A DNA stretch of 64,000 nt, from positions 16,787 to 80,786 of the forward strand of contig NZ_JACJQJ010000033.1 of the NCBI RefSeq assembly GCF_014696615.1. The letters run 5' to 3'. Positions 55,281-64,000 of the stretch are shown here, in pieces; the stretch's first letter is position 1; each line of letters opens with the position of its first letter. The stretch is from Nostoc linckia FACHB-104 (lineage in GTDB: Bacteria > Cyanobacteriota > Cyanobacteriia > Cyanobacteriales > Nostocaceae). Made by a program: the position numbers and the translations under genes. The notes under the pieces are model-generated. The model was given only the letters and a program-made list of their open reading frames with translations. It was not told where the DNA came from and did no database searches.

Positions 55281-55514
55281 GTAGGGTGTGTTACGGCTAC
55301 GAAAATATTTGTGACACAGAGACAATTAAATTTAGCCGTAACGCACCGCCTTAAATAAATCTCCAGTAGGGTGTGTTACGGCTACGAAAGGATTTGGGAC
55401 ACAGAGACAATGAAATTTAGCCGTAATGAACCGCCGCATCGATGGTGCGTTAGGCGCTAGGATAGTTATTTGGTGACAAAAAATATCAAAAATATGCGCC
55501 TAACACACCCTACA
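55281..55514. repeat. Three adjacent TAGGGTGTGTTA/TAACGCACC fold-back units
   Basis: Unit A (55281-55349) and unit B (55366-55435) are near-identical: GTAGGGTGTGTTACGGCTACGA, an inner GACACAGAGACAA and AGCCGTAACGCACCG, each able to fold on itself. Unit C (55444-55514) has a different inside: GGTGCGTTAGGCGC pairs with GCGCCTAACACACC. All share the same outer ends. Non-coding; spacer between the zinc peptidase and SGNH genes. Confidence 0.85.
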
Positions 55515-55541
55515 GTAATTTTATTTATTTATATAAATCAA

Positions 55542-56339
55542 TCATGATGTTGATGAGATTTTACTAACCACGTCCCAAGCCAAACGTTGAATCATGGAAA
55601 TATCTGTCTGGTTTAATTCTTCTAATTTTGTCTTATTATTTTCTTGTGTATTATTCGAGGTATTTTCGTTATTCGGATAGTTTAAGCCTTCAGGATTTTG
55701 ACCATAAATTGTTGCATAAAATACGCACGCTGCTACATAAGATCCAATTGGGCTAGGGTGGCTATTATCTGGCTCGTAAAGATTTAAATTTTGATTCTGT
55801 TCTTGAACTTTTTGCCAAACTATTCCGACTGGAGCGACAATTGCATCTATTTCTTGAACAATTGTCATATATGAATTGTTGAGTGCTTGTTGTGTTTCTG
55901 GCTTATTCTGTCTTGACCAAGTGAGGTAAAACACAGTTTGAGCATTAATTTTCTTGATTTCTTCGTTAAATAAACGAGCATACTCATACATTAACTTCGG
56001 ATTAGTGATAGGTAAAGTACTCTGTTCTTGTAATACAACATAGTCCCATTTTTTATTTCTAATCTTGTTGATTGCTTTACCCTGTTGCCAAAGTTGCTCT
56101 AATGTAGCGCCACCAATTGTTACCATTTCAGTTTCCAATTTTCTAGCAGCTTTTGCGGTGATAGCTAAATTTTGCAGCAACTTAGGAAGCTCGTGGTAAT
56201 AGGTATAACTATTACCAATAAATAATACTTTTAGTGATTGCTGATGAGATTCTTGCAATAATTTTCTTCTAATTGTTGCATTAAGTATTGCAATGCCAGT
56301 AATCAAAAAGAATATGATTATGCCAACTATATACTTCAT
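55542..56339 (-). CDS. SGNH/GDSL-like hydrolase with N-terminal membrane anchor
   Basis: 265 residues. A membrane segment at about 4-22, then the SGNH fold: the catalytic Ser in VLFIGNSYTYYHELPKLL, the oxyanion Gly in GGATLEQLW, the Asn-equivalent block VVLQEQSTLP and the C-terminal D-x-x-H in NSHPSPIGSYVAACVFYA. Esterase or lipase-type chemistry is likely; the substrate is not predictable. An Asn/Thr-rich insert near 225-240 is unusual. Its mRNA would be preceded by a 480-base spacer. Confidence 0.85.
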   Translation of the reverse strand: MKYIVGIIIFFLITGIAILNATIRRKLLQESHQQSLKVLFIGNSYTYYHELPKLLQNLAITAKAARKLETEMVTIGGATLEQLWQQGKAINKIRNKKWDYVVLQEQSTLPITNPKLMYEYARLFNEEIKKINAQTVFYLTWSRQNKPETQQALNNSYMTIVQEIDAIVAPVGIVWQKVQEQNQNLNLYEPDNSHPSPIGSYVAACVFYATIYGQNPEGLNYPNNENTSNNTQENNKTKLEELNQTDISMIQRLAWDVVSKISSTS

Positions 56340-56841
56340 CTTTCTTGAGGAATAAGCCTGGAGAGAGAATTTTAAATGTACTGTCTGAGCAGAGAAGTTG
56401 CAAAAGCAAGAATAATTTTTATTTTACTGCCCAGATATAAACTTGTAGTTTTTATATTGGTTGAGAAACTTGAGGTTCTCAAAAGTAATGGTTTATGTGA
56501 AAATTGAAGGTTATTTTGCTTTATTAAGTTGCAAAGCTGATTAATTCCCATACCACAGACTTAAATAAGTATTGCTTATTTAGAAGCAACCTCTGACTTT
56601 TGTTAGAGGAATTATTATTTTTTTACAGTTAGTCTGGAATTTGTAATCAAAACAGATAATTTGCTTCAAAATAGGCAGTATTGCAACAGATTGCATTACT
56701 TAATCTCTAAAATCATTCAATTTTAAGTTGATGACATATAAAAAATCAGCGTATTTATCGTGTCATTAACTGAGTTTAGAGTGAGCCAATGATATTGCGA
56801 AGGTCTGAAAAAAATTAAGAATGCATCAACGGAGTATTGGC
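56340..56841. other. Spacer between divergent genes
   Basis: AT-rich, no gene or repeat recognised; it must contain two divergent promoters. No regulator site was identified. Confidence 0.4.
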
Positions 56842-57237
56842 ATGACAAATTTGATTTCTAACGCGATCGCTAAAATTAGTTCTCTGTTTCAGGGACTTCA
56901 GGTCAAGCGCTTTTTGGCTGTAGCTGTAGTTGGTTTGATTGTACTGACCACAAATGTTGATTCTGGACGCAGTAATGCACAGTTACGCCAGCAAGTTCGG
57001 GAAAGTATAGAACAAAATGATGCTCAAAGACCTAAAACAATAGGACAATGGAATCGTGAATCTCGCGAAACAGAAGGTAATCCTGGTGAGCGACTTCAAC
57101 GCATTGGTCAACAATCAGGAGAAGCTTTGAAAGAATTTGGCTCCGGCTATGTAGAAGGTGCTAAGGAAACTGCTGGTGGTGTAAAAGATAGTGCAGCTCA
57201 AGCAGGTAGAAATATCTCTAACTCTGTTGGACGATAA
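56842..57237 (+). CDS. Small LEA-like exported protein, paralogue 3
   Basis: 131 residues from ATG 56842, which has GGAG 7 bases upstream; ATG 56821 in the same frame has none. A hydrophobic segment (VKRFLAVAVVGLIVLTTNV) resembles the leaders of the two lipoproteins at 45.8-47.1 kb, but the lipobox Cys is absent, so it is probably a Sec-type or anchored protein. The mature part is hydrophilic, Gln/Arg/Glu rich, and closes with GSGYVEGAKETAGGVKDSAAQAGRNI, the same helix type. A perfect 10 bp hairpin lies 23 bases downstream. Confidence 0.7.
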   Translation: MTNLISNAIAKISSLFQGLQVKRFLAVAVVGLIVLTTNVDSGRSNAQLRQQVRESIEQNDAQRPKTIGQWNRESRETEGNPGERLQRIGQQSGEALKEFGSGYVEGAKETAGGVKDSAAQAGRNISNSVGR

Positions 57238-57242
57238 GTTTA

Positions 57243-57290
57243 GTGAGTGCTGAGTGCTGAGTGCTGAGTGGGGATTCTCACTCAGCACTT
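57243..57290 (+). terminator. GAGTGCT heptamers ending in a perfect 10 bp hairpin
   Basis: Three GAGTGCT units run into GTGCTGAGTG (57261-57270), which pairs with CACTCAGCAC (57279-57288) around GGGATTCT. TTATGATTTT follows. It may end the transcript of the small LEA-like gene; it is also a repeat array. Confidence 0.55.
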
Positions 57291-57300
57291 ATGATTTTCA

Positions 57301-57560
57301 GATGGGAACTTAGAATTTCGAGATTGGAAGTTGAAACTTCGAGATGGGAACTCGGAATTTCGAGCTTGGAACTCGGAATGTCGAGTTTGAAACTAGAAAT
57401 GTCGAGCTTGGAACTAGAAATGTCGAGCTTGGAACTAGAAACTTCGAGCTTGAAACTAAAAACTTCGAGCTTGAAACTAAAAACTTCGAGCTTGAAACTA
57501 GAAACTTCGAGTTTGAAACTAGAACCTTCGAGCTTGGAACTGCAAAATTGAAGCTTTGAA
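57301..57560. repeat. 21 bp minisatellite (about 12 units), open in several frames on both strands
   Basis: Units of the form ACTTCGAGCTTGAAACTAAAA (first 20 shown as ACTTCGAGCTTGAAACTAAA) vary by a few bases and repeat about twelve times. Because 21 is divisible by three and the unit lacks stops in several frames, 70-96 codon frames with a 7-residue period appear on both strands (for example SSLELEM). I treat these as non-coding. Confidence 0.85.
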
Positions 57561-57711
57561 CTCGGAATGTCAACTTCTATGGTTGAACATTCAAGTTCAA
57601 AGCTTTAAATTTTAATATCTCAAGGCGAGTTGGCGAGATATTTTCTCAAATTGTGATGCTTTTAGCAGCAAGTGCCGAGATTTGCAGACAAGCTGCCGAG
57701 AAAAACGTTGG

Positions 57712-59370
57712 TTAACCCTTACTCTTAAAAGAGTCTAACCATTCTTTAACTTGTTCGCGAGCTACATCTCGACCACCAAGACCAAAAGCTAGGGCGATCG
57801 CCACTGCAATCGCACCAAGTAATAGCCCAAATGCTAAATTTACAATGTCGCTGGCTACGCCAATCTGTCGTAGCGCCATTGCTGAGATTAAAGTAATGAT
57901 GGCAATCCGTGCTACTTGTCCTAAAATCCTTGCTTGGGCACTCTCAGAACCAGCAATGATGCTAAAAGCCAGATTTGCTAAGAATAGCCCAATGCCAAAC
58001 ACCACTAATCCCGACAAAATTCTGCCGAATATAATCAAGATTCCCGATACTAGTGCTGTAAGCGCGGGAATATTCAGGATATTGACAGCAGCTACCGTCG
58101 CAAATAGTAAGATGCCGACGAAGACAATAATACCGACAATTTCTGATGGGGTACGGGTGGGTGTAGATACTGGTGCGCCTGCTTCAGTGTAGACGGCTGT
58201 TGGTCTTGGTGATGGCAGACCCAGCACCGCAAAAATGTTGTTAAAGCCGAAACTAGTAAGGATACTTGTGACTACCTCAGAGGCAAAGCGCCCCAGGAAA
58301 TAACCAATGATCAGAATGCCTAGGGCTGTAAAAATTGCAGGTAAGGCATTAAGAACCTGTTGTAACATGGCGATCGCAGGGACTGAAATCGCCTCAATTT
58401 TCAAAGCATTCAGTGCTGCGATCGCAACTGGAATCAAAATCAAAATATAAACCACCGTGCCGAGAATATTCGACAGTGGTTGTGCTCCCGTATTGGGGGA
58501 AAGACCAAAACGACTACCTAAATGGTCAATTCCGGTTGTAATTAATAAATTAGTGACAACACGGCGAATGAGACTAGCCACAAACCAGCCAACTGCCGCA
58601 ATTAATGTTGCAGCTAAAATATTGGGCAGGATGGAAAGAATCTCTGTAATTAGAGCTTTGACTGGTTGTAATGCTTCCCTTAACCCCAGAGTATCTAAAA
58701 CTGGAACCAAAAATAGTAAAAAGATGAACCAGTACAGAGCATTACCAATTGTCTCTGTGACAGATAACTGATTCAGTCCTGGTGTAGAGTCAGCATCCTG
58801 CGCTTGTTGATTCAAACGCTCATCAAACCTCAATACTTGCAGTCCCCTGATCGTCACCAGCTTCACAACGGTAGCTAATAACCAAGCAACACCCAAAAGA
58901 ATTGCTGCACCAAACAACTTTGGCAAAAAGCCTGCAAGCTGATCGACAAAATTATTTAATGGTCGAGAGGCTACCTCTAGCCCTAAAGTCTGTAAGACAG
59001 CTACCGCTGTCAACAGAATAATACTCCAAAAAACTAAGCCGGAGATTAATTGCTCCACGTTGGGAACATTCTCACGGCCCGTTACTCCTGAAGCAATGCG
59101 GTTATCTATATCGGTGCGATTGAGGATTCCCCTGGTTACGGCGGCAATAATCGCAGCAATTAGCCAACCAATTAACAGGATTGCCGCAGCTCCTAGCAAG
59201 CGAGGTGTAAACAGAATTATCTGATCGAAAATTCCTTGTACCTCACCAATTCCTTGATTAACCGCCGATTGCTCTGGTGGTAGGCTTGGTGATTGTGCCA
59301 AAAACTGCTGCACCCTGATTGACCAACCAATATCTAATACCTGGGTTATTCCTAGCCAAGTTGTATTCAT
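57712..59370 (-). CDS. Mechanosensitive-channel-type membrane protein (conserved TM helix repeats)
   Basis: 552 residues with about 11-12 membrane helices arranged as repeats: LPKLFGAAILLGVAWLLATVV, LPNILAATLIAAVGWFVASLI and LPAIFTALGILIIGYFLGRF share the LPxxxxAxxxLxxGW motif of the family PF05552, found at the N-terminus of small MscS-like proteins and in CmpX-type proteins. The beta MscS domain is absent. Likely inner-membrane, role in osmotic or envelope stress is inferred. It begins with ATG 59370 and stands alone. Confidence 0.88.
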   Translation of the reverse strand: MNTTWLGITQVLDIGWSIRVQQFLAQSPSLPPEQSAVNQGIGEVQGIFDQIILFTPRLLGAAAILLIGWLIAAIIAAVTRGILNRTDIDNRIASGVTGRENVPNVEQLISGLVFWSIILLTAVAVLQTLGLEVASRPLNNFVDQLAGFLPKLFGAAILLGVAWLLATVVKLVTIRGLQVLRFDERLNQQAQDADSTPGLNQLSVTETIGNALYWFIFLLFLVPVLDTLGLREALQPVKALITEILSILPNILAATLIAAVGWFVASLIRRVVTNLLITTGIDHLGSRFGLSPNTGAQPLSNILGTVVYILILIPVAIAALNALKIEAISVPAIAMLQQVLNALPAIFTALGILIIGYFLGRFASEVVTSILTSFGFNNIFAVLGLPSPRPTAVYTEAGAPVSTPTRTPSEIVGIIVFVGILLFATVAAVNILNIPALTALVSGILIIFGRILSGLVVFGIGLFLANLAFSIIAGSESAQARILGQVARIAIITLISAMALRQIGVASDIVNLAFGLLLGAIAVAIALAFGLGGRDVAREQVKEWLDSFKSKG

Positions 59371-59542
59371 GGTTTTTCGGAATTAAAAGTTGATTGTTAC
59401 GCCAAAACACTTCAGTGTTCTGACATGGATTGTTTGACTCAATCCTTTATCCCCGTAAGTTCACGAGTATTTTGCCTAACAATGTACCAGTAAAAGTATC
59501 TTTGACATTGGTATCCGGAGTAATTTTTAATCTTCAGGGTTT

Positions 59543-59670
59543 GTCATTTGTCATTTGTCATTTGTCATTCGTCATTTGGTGTTGGGTATTTGGTGTTTGT
59601 CCGATTACCAATTACCAATTACCAATTACCCATTACCAATTACCCATTACCCATTACCCAATCCCCAGTC
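59543..59670. repeat. GTCATTT and ATTACCA short tandem repeats
   Basis: Five GTCATTT/GTCATTC units (59543-59579) and about eight ATTACCA/ATTACCC units (59604-59670). They lie in the 340-base spacer before the SRPBCC gene and produce an apparent N-terminal extension of its frame that is not real. Confidence 0.9.
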
Positions 59671-59712
59671 CCCATTTTGAGTTACTCTAATTGCAAAAGC
59701 TGCATCAACCAT

Positions 59713-60153
59713 ATGCCCCAAGTTCTGGAACAATCGATTCAAATTAATGCCCCAGCTACGGTGGTGGAGCATTGTATTACCGATTTAACTGTTATGCACC
59801 GCTGGCTAAATCCGGTTTTACGTTGCGAACCTGTGGGCGAAGTTTGGAGTACGGATGTTGGTAGCCAAAGCCGTTTCATCATTCAAATTCCGGTAATTCA
59901 ACCCACATTAAAAACGGTTGTCGCAGAAAGACAACCGGGTTTAGTGGTTTGGGAATTTAAAGGATTTTTCCAAGGACGCGATCGCTGGGAATGTCAACCC
60001 ATAGAAAAGGGAACGCAGCTAATAAATCGTTTTGAGTTCGACATTCCTAATCCTATAGTTAGCTGGGGTTTCAATACCTTCGCCGCCGCTTGGACAAAAC
60101 AAGATATGCAAGCTCAACTAATTCGTTTGAAACAAGTGGCGGAAAGGATGTGA
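59713..60153 (+). CDS. SRPBCC (START-like) family protein
   Basis: 146 residues from ATG 59713. The fold signature is seen: VLEQSIQINAPATVVEHCITDLTVMHRWLNPVLRCEPVG at the start, a beta sheet of RFIIQIP...TVVAERQPGLVVWEF and a long C-terminal helix (AAAWTKQDMQAQLIRLKQVAERM). These proteins bind hydrophobic ligands in a closed cavity. Related cyanobacterial proteins are described as polyketide cyclase/dehydrase-like, without known ligand. The frame opens upstream at 59548 but that part is read from heptamer repeats, so the ATG within ACCATATGCCCC is chosen. Confidence 0.88.
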   Translation: MPQVLEQSIQINAPATVVEHCITDLTVMHRWLNPVLRCEPVGEVWSTDVGSQSRFIIQIPVIQPTLKTVVAERQPGLVVWEFKGFFQGRDRWECQPIEKGTQLINRFEFDIPNPIVSWGFNTFAAAWTKQDMQAQLIRLKQVAERM

Positions 60154-60154
60154 A

Positions 60155-60250
60155 ATGGGCATTGGGCATGGGGCATGGGGCATTGGTAATTGGTAATTGG
60201 TAATTGGTAATCGTAATTTCTCCCCTGCTCCCTGCTCCCTGCTCCCCTGC
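60155..60250. repeat. GGGCAT, TTGGTAA and CTGCTCC short tandem repeats
   Basis: Three STRR types run one after another: GGGCATTGGGCATGGGGCAT, four TTGGTAA units and CTCCCTG/CTGCTCC units. Fills the spacer between the convergent SRPBCC and sbcC genes. Confidence 0.9.
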
Positions 60251-60269
60251 CTTAATCATTCCCCAATCT

Positions 60270-63200
60270 TCAAGTCAAAATCTGCACGTGCGAGCCTTCT
60301 TGATTTTTATCAACTTCAATCCGTGCTTGGAACGCCTCCTTCAAGTGGGGCATATGGGTGACGGTGAGGATACAGGCGAAATCGGAGGCGATCGCATTGA
60401 TGGCTGCAATTAGGCGATCGCATCCTTCGGCATCCTGTGTACCAAATCCTTCATCGACAATCAACAATTGCAATGCTGCTCCCGCCCTCTGCGCTAAGAG
60501 TTTGGCTAGGGCGAGACGAATGGCAAAGTTAATTCTAAAGGCTTCGCCACCAGAGTAGGTTTCATAGGATCTTGTGCCTCTGGCATCGGCAATTAAAATA
60601 TCTAAGGTGTCTATTAGCTTGACATTCTTCTTGGTTGATTTCCCATTGCGTCCGGCTTTTTGGGTAATAAATTGTACGTGCAGTTGATTGGCGCTGAGTC
60701 GGGAAAGTAATTGATTTGTCTCAGCTTCTAACTGCGGCAAGACGTTTTCAATCATCAGTGCTTGGATACCATTTTTACCAAAAGCTTGCGCTAATTCCTG
60801 ATAGACACGTTGTTGCTGTTTGGTGGCTTGCAATTGCTGTTGCTGCTCCTCATATTGAATTTGCAGCGATTCTAGCTGTACCGCCAACTGTTCCAAACGC
60901 CCTAACTTGGAGATTTGTTCGTCGAGTTGTCGTCTGCGAATCTGAAGTTGCTGCTCTAATGTTTGAATTTGTGCCGTTGGGTTGGCAGTTTCTGCCAATT
61001 GCTCGTTAATGCTTTCAATTTGGCTAGCTAGGGTTTGCCGTTCCGCCAATCTCGCAGTTTTGGCTGCTGCCAATTCTTGCGATCGCGTCAGCAGTTGGGG
61101 ATACTGTTGTTGGGCTGACTGCATTTGCTGATAGCGCAATTGCCAAGCTTGATTTTGCTTGACAGCCAACCGCAATTGATTGTGCTGCTCGGGGCTATAG
61201 CCGAGTTCTGTAATATAGCGATCGAGGGCGGCTATTTGTTGAGCGCAGTCAGAATTTACTTGCTCTTGCTGGATTCTGGTTTGTAATTGGGCAATAGTGG
61301 CTTCTAATTCTGGCTTACGTGCTGCTAGTTGAGTTTGACGCTTGATTGCGTCTTTAATCTGCCCTTGTTTAATTTCCGCCCACCGCCAGCGCTCGACTTC
61401 GCTACGGGCTAACGCATGGTCTTGCTCATTGTAATTGAGTTTTTGCAGATATTGGTCTAGCTGCTGTAGTTCGGCTTGCTTGTCGGGAGCGTAATCACCT
61501 AATTGCAGCGATCGCTCTAAATGCTGTTTTTCCGCTGCAATTTGTTGTAACTGTTGTTGCACATCGCTAGTAGCTTCCAACTGGGCGGCTAACTGTCCCC
61601 GTTGTTCTCGCAAGGTATCATAACTTGCTAATTTTTGATAAATATCTCTGTATTCTTGCCTAAGTACTTGAATCTCTCTATCAGATACAGCCATTTGTTC
61701 GCGAACTACCCAAAATTGCCCCTGTGTATCTTTTAATTCTTCTTCTGTTTTCTCCACCACCCGATTCCAGTGATGCTCATCAAGGGGACGTTCGCACAAA
61801 GGACACAGCGCATTGGGAGTCTGGAGCATTTGCAGCTTTTGCTCTAATTCTCCTAAGAGTTTTTCATAATCTCTTTGGTGCGCTTGTAGCCGTTCAATAA
61901 AATGTCGTCTTTCTTGTCCTTTCTCCTGTACCCGTTGCAAATAAACTCGCTTTTTCTCCAATTCTTCAATTTGAATCGCCACATCCATCACGGCTTGTTG
62001 CAGTTGGGGTTGGCGATGTTGCTGGCGTTGGAGTTGATTTTCTGTGGTTACTAGCTGTTCTAAGCGCGCCACCAAACCCGCATGGGATCTATCTATTTGG
62101 CTTTGTAAAGTGGCGCGTTGCTGTAATAAGGGAGAGACTTGCATTTGCAAATGATCGAAATGCGCTACTCGTTGACGCGCGGTGGTGAGTTGCGCCAAAC
62201 CAGCTTCTACCTCACCAGATTTGGTAAGGGTTTGCTGAATTTCCCGTTCTTGTTGCTGCAAAGCTTCTAATTGAGCTTGAGCTTGTTGCAGTTGGCGTTC
62301 TATTTCATTAATTTGTTTAGTAAGTTGCTGTTGCTTTTGCTGACGGTTTTGTTGCGCGCGGGTAAATTCGGCGAATTTGTTAGCAAAAGCTTCTTCTTGG
62401 GATTGTAATGTTTGATATTGAAGATATCCGGCTTTAATTTCGGCTTCTTGGCTTAATATCTTTTCTAATTCCGCAATTTGACTTTTAACAGCTAACTGCT
62501 CTTGTTGCAGGCGATCGCAATCTTGAGTCAGATTTTGGTATTGTTGTCTTACAAAATTTAGTTGTTCTACTTTTGTTTGGCGTTGATGCTGTACAACCTG
62601 CAAACTTTGTAATTGAATCGTTTCAAAAGCTTGCACTTGTTGCAGTTGGTTGAGTTCTGCTTCTAACTCAACTTTTTGCGCTTGCGTTATTTCACGTTGT
62701 TGTAACTGAACTTTAATCGACTCTAAAGAACGTTCCAACTCCTCCACCCGGGCTTTAAACTGACGGGATGATTCCTTAGCGCGTTCTTCTAAATCATCAT
62801 ACTGATTCAGCTTTAGTAACTCCGCTAAAATTTCTTTGCGTTCCGTCGGGCGCTTCAGCATGAATTCATCCGCCCGACCTTGACGTAAGTAAGCAGAATT
62901 AATAAAAGTATCGTAATCCAGCTTGATATGTTCTAAAATCAAATCTTGGGTTGCCCTCACTCCTTTGCCAGTCAGAGGACGAAAACCATTAGGCGTTTCG
63001 ATTTGGAATTCTAAAACACTAGTTCCACTCCGTACGCGGGTGCGAATCACTCGATATTTTTGTTGGTTACTTTGGAAAGTGAAATCAACCCGAACTTCTT
63101 TAGAGCCTGTATGAATAACATCATCTTCAGCAGCGGCGCGGCTTTCACCCCAAATCGCCCAAGTGATTGCTTCCAGAAGGGAAGATTTACCCGCACCATT

Positions 63201-63296
63201 GGAACCACAAATACAAGCTGTATGTAAACCGCGAAAATCTAAAGTTGCATCACGGTAACTGAGAAAATTTTTGAGAATTAGTTGTATTGGGATCAT
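60270..63296 (-). CDS. sbcC: SbcC/Rad50-type ATPase of the SbcCD nuclease
   Basis: SbcC with SbcD opens DNA hairpins and double-strand break ends, relevant here as fold-back repeats are abundant. 1008 residues: Walker A GSNGAGKS at 31-38, a long coiled coil rich in Gln, the zinc hook CPLC at about residue 497, returning coiled coil, then the ABC signature TYSGGEAFRINFAIRLALAKLL and Walker B LLIVDEGFGTQD near the end. All parts are intact. SbcD is not in the window; the gene is alone and single. The usual SbcC ranges from about 850 to 1100 residues. Confidence 0.95.
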   Translation of the reverse strand: MIPIQLILKNFLSYRDATLDFRGLHTACICGSNGAGKSSLLEAITWAIWGESRAAAEDDVIHTGSKEVRVDFTFQSNQQKYRVIRTRVRSGTSVLEFQIETPNGFRPLTGKGVRATQDLILEHIKLDYDTFINSAYLRQGRADEFMLKRPTERKEILAELLKLNQYDDLEERAKESSRQFKARVEELERSLESIKVQLQQREITQAQKVELEAELNQLQQVQAFETIQLQSLQVVQHQRQTKVEQLNFVRQQYQNLTQDCDRLQQEQLAVKSQIAELEKILSQEAEIKAGYLQYQTLQSQEEAFANKFAEFTRAQQNRQQKQQQLTKQINEIERQLQQAQAQLEALQQQEREIQQTLTKSGEVEAGLAQLTTARQRVAHFDHLQMQVSPLLQQRATLQSQIDRSHAGLVARLEQLVTTENQLQRQQHRQPQLQQAVMDVAIQIEELEKKRVYLQRVQEKGQERRHFIERLQAHQRDYEKLLGELEQKLQMLQTPNALCPLCERPLDEHHWNRVVEKTEEELKDTQGQFWVVREQMAVSDREIQVLRQEYRDIYQKLASYDTLREQRGQLAAQLEATSDVQQQLQQIAAEKQHLERSLQLGDYAPDKQAELQQLDQYLQKLNYNEQDHALARSEVERWRWAEIKQGQIKDAIKRQTQLAARKPELEATIAQLQTRIQQEQVNSDCAQQIAALDRYITELGYSPEQHNQLRLAVKQNQAWQLRYQQMQSAQQQYPQLLTRSQELAAAKTARLAERQTLASQIESINEQLAETANPTAQIQTLEQQLQIRRRQLDEQISKLGRLEQLAVQLESLQIQYEEQQQQLQATKQQQRVYQELAQAFGKNGIQALMIENVLPQLEAETNQLLSRLSANQLHVQFITQKAGRNGKSTKKNVKLIDTLDILIADARGTRSYETYSGGEAFRINFAIRLALAKLLAQRAGAALQLLIVDEGFGTQDAEGCDRLIAAINAIASDFACILTVTHMPHLKEAFQARIEVDKNQEGSHVQILT

Positions 63297-63545
63297 TGAG
63301 GCTATTGGGCCACATTTACTTTTAATAATTAACAGTAAAGATGCACTATCTTGTTAGTTTAACTATCTATATATGTTGATTCTAGCCTTGAAGACTTCTA
63401 TTTTACAAAATTTAACATTACAATCCGCAGTTTTTTGTTGTTGCCTAAAGGATTTTTGTAAAGCGCAAAGAAAAATTAAACTCCTTGCAAGATACGCCTA
63501 TATTTACCCCTGTTGGCTAAGAAGAAAGCTAGGTAAGCATATTTA

Positions 63546-63881
63546 CTAGTTGGGAAAGTAGAGGTTTTTGATTTTTGACTTGTTTGTTAAGGCAATTTTG
63601 CTAAGTAAGTCTTCTTTTCGTTGAACTGATAGCTTTTTGTAAATTTGTTCGCGCTGAATTCCTCGCTTGGCATCCCATTTTTTTAATAATGCATCTAATC
63701 CTTCTTTATACAACTCAGAACGATTTGCTGGAAAATCACCTGATTCTTCAAAAGCTAAACAAAGTAGTGTTAGGAGTAGAGGACTTGCTGCTAGTTGTTT
63801 AATAAGTAAACCAAAAAGTTTTTCCCAAAGAGCGATTGCCAAATATTTGGTAACATAAGATACTTTTTGATACCCAATACT
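63546..63881 (-). pseudogene. Remnant of a NACHT-family NTPase
   Basis: A short frame on the minus strand with a stop codon at 63882-63884 just upstream. Its text LAASPLLLTLLCLAFEESGDF and RSELYKEGLDALLKKWDAKRGIQRE matches the helical segment after the ATPase core of large cyanobacterial NACHT proteins. The P-loop, Walker B and C-terminal repeats are absent, and after SKIAL the text loses family resemblance. This is a fragment left from a larger gene, or a relic of a defence locus. No start codon is credible. Confidence 0.7.
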
Positions 63882-64000
63882 CTAACCAGCAGACATAGGA
63901 TAGATTATTATTACTTATGATTAGCTAGTCGAGAATGCGTCAATATTAACCTGATGAAATATAAATGCTTTCAACTACTTGATATTTCCGCTGTAGTGCT

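Noticed and set aside
57261..57573. Frames of 70-96 codons on both strands with a 7-residue period
   Set aside because: They result from a 21 bp minisatellite lacking stops; several frames on both strands are open at once and none has a ribosome site or non-repetitive part.

Overview
The window comes from a cyanobacterium, most likely a filamentous, heterocyst-forming member of the Nostocales. The evidence is the many HIP1 octamers (GCGATCGC), the heptameric tandem repeats (STRRs) between genes, a trnL(UAA) gene with a group I intron, ndhL beside trpA, a Ycf66-family protein, a HetZ-related regulator and many multi-PAS histidine kinases. Genes sit on both strands as short operons or single genes. 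No prophage or plasmid backbone is visible; most loci are housekeeping or signalling genes separated by repeat-rich spacers.

Layout. 0-8 kb: the 3' end of a group 2 type sigma factor, a small acidic protein, a membrane glycosyltransferase, a Ycf66 protein, gnd and miaB. 8-15 kb: a two-gene minus-strand operon (TpsB outer-membrane transporter, then a TPR-CHAT protein), followed by a 2.3 kb gene-poor stretch with mobile-element debris and two paralogous small membrane-peptide genes, one with its start codon changed to ATA. 15-25 kb: acyl-ACP/CoA synthetase, YlqD, a 1616-residue hybrid kinase and a 17-18 repeat TPR protein. 25-34 kb: M61 peptidase, HAMP kinase, a WGR/zinc-ribbon protein with two poorly known neighbours, and a kinase with an ethylene-receptor-type membrane domain. 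34-44 kb: ureohydrolase, GT4 glycosyltransferase, nuclease-family/cardiolipin synthase pair, BrnT/BrnA-type toxin-antitoxin pair, Tat-exported aldo/keto reductase, HetZ-related protein and a Sua5/YciO protein. 44-57 kb: larC, two related lipoproteins, an LPG-synthase-like membrane protein, an AT-rich unknown, trnL, ndhL-DUF3007-trpA, a zinc peptidase, an SGNH hydrolase and a third small LEA-like protein. 57-64 kb: a mechanosensitive-channel-family protein, an SRPBCC protein, sbcC and a NACHT remnant.

The strongest findings are in signalling. The hybrid kinase GAF domain carries a DXCF-like cysteine (DPCL) and the canonical CH cysteine of cyanobacteriochromes. They are 47 residues apart, and removing an obvious 19-residue tandem duplication leaves exactly 28, the spacing known from TePixJ. 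A separate kinase keeps all five ethylene/copper-site residues of ETR1 at identical spacing.

The spacers carry several repeat families: three copies of a roughly 200 bp MITE with AATAC(A/G)GTTCAG termini, a 125 bp element with AGGAYTTACGCAA ends, five polypurine/polypyrimidine fold-back hairpins, and TAGGGTGYGTTA/TAACGCACC palindromes. Some have been read into the ends of genes. Start sites were re-chosen where ribosome binding sites or repeats argued for it.
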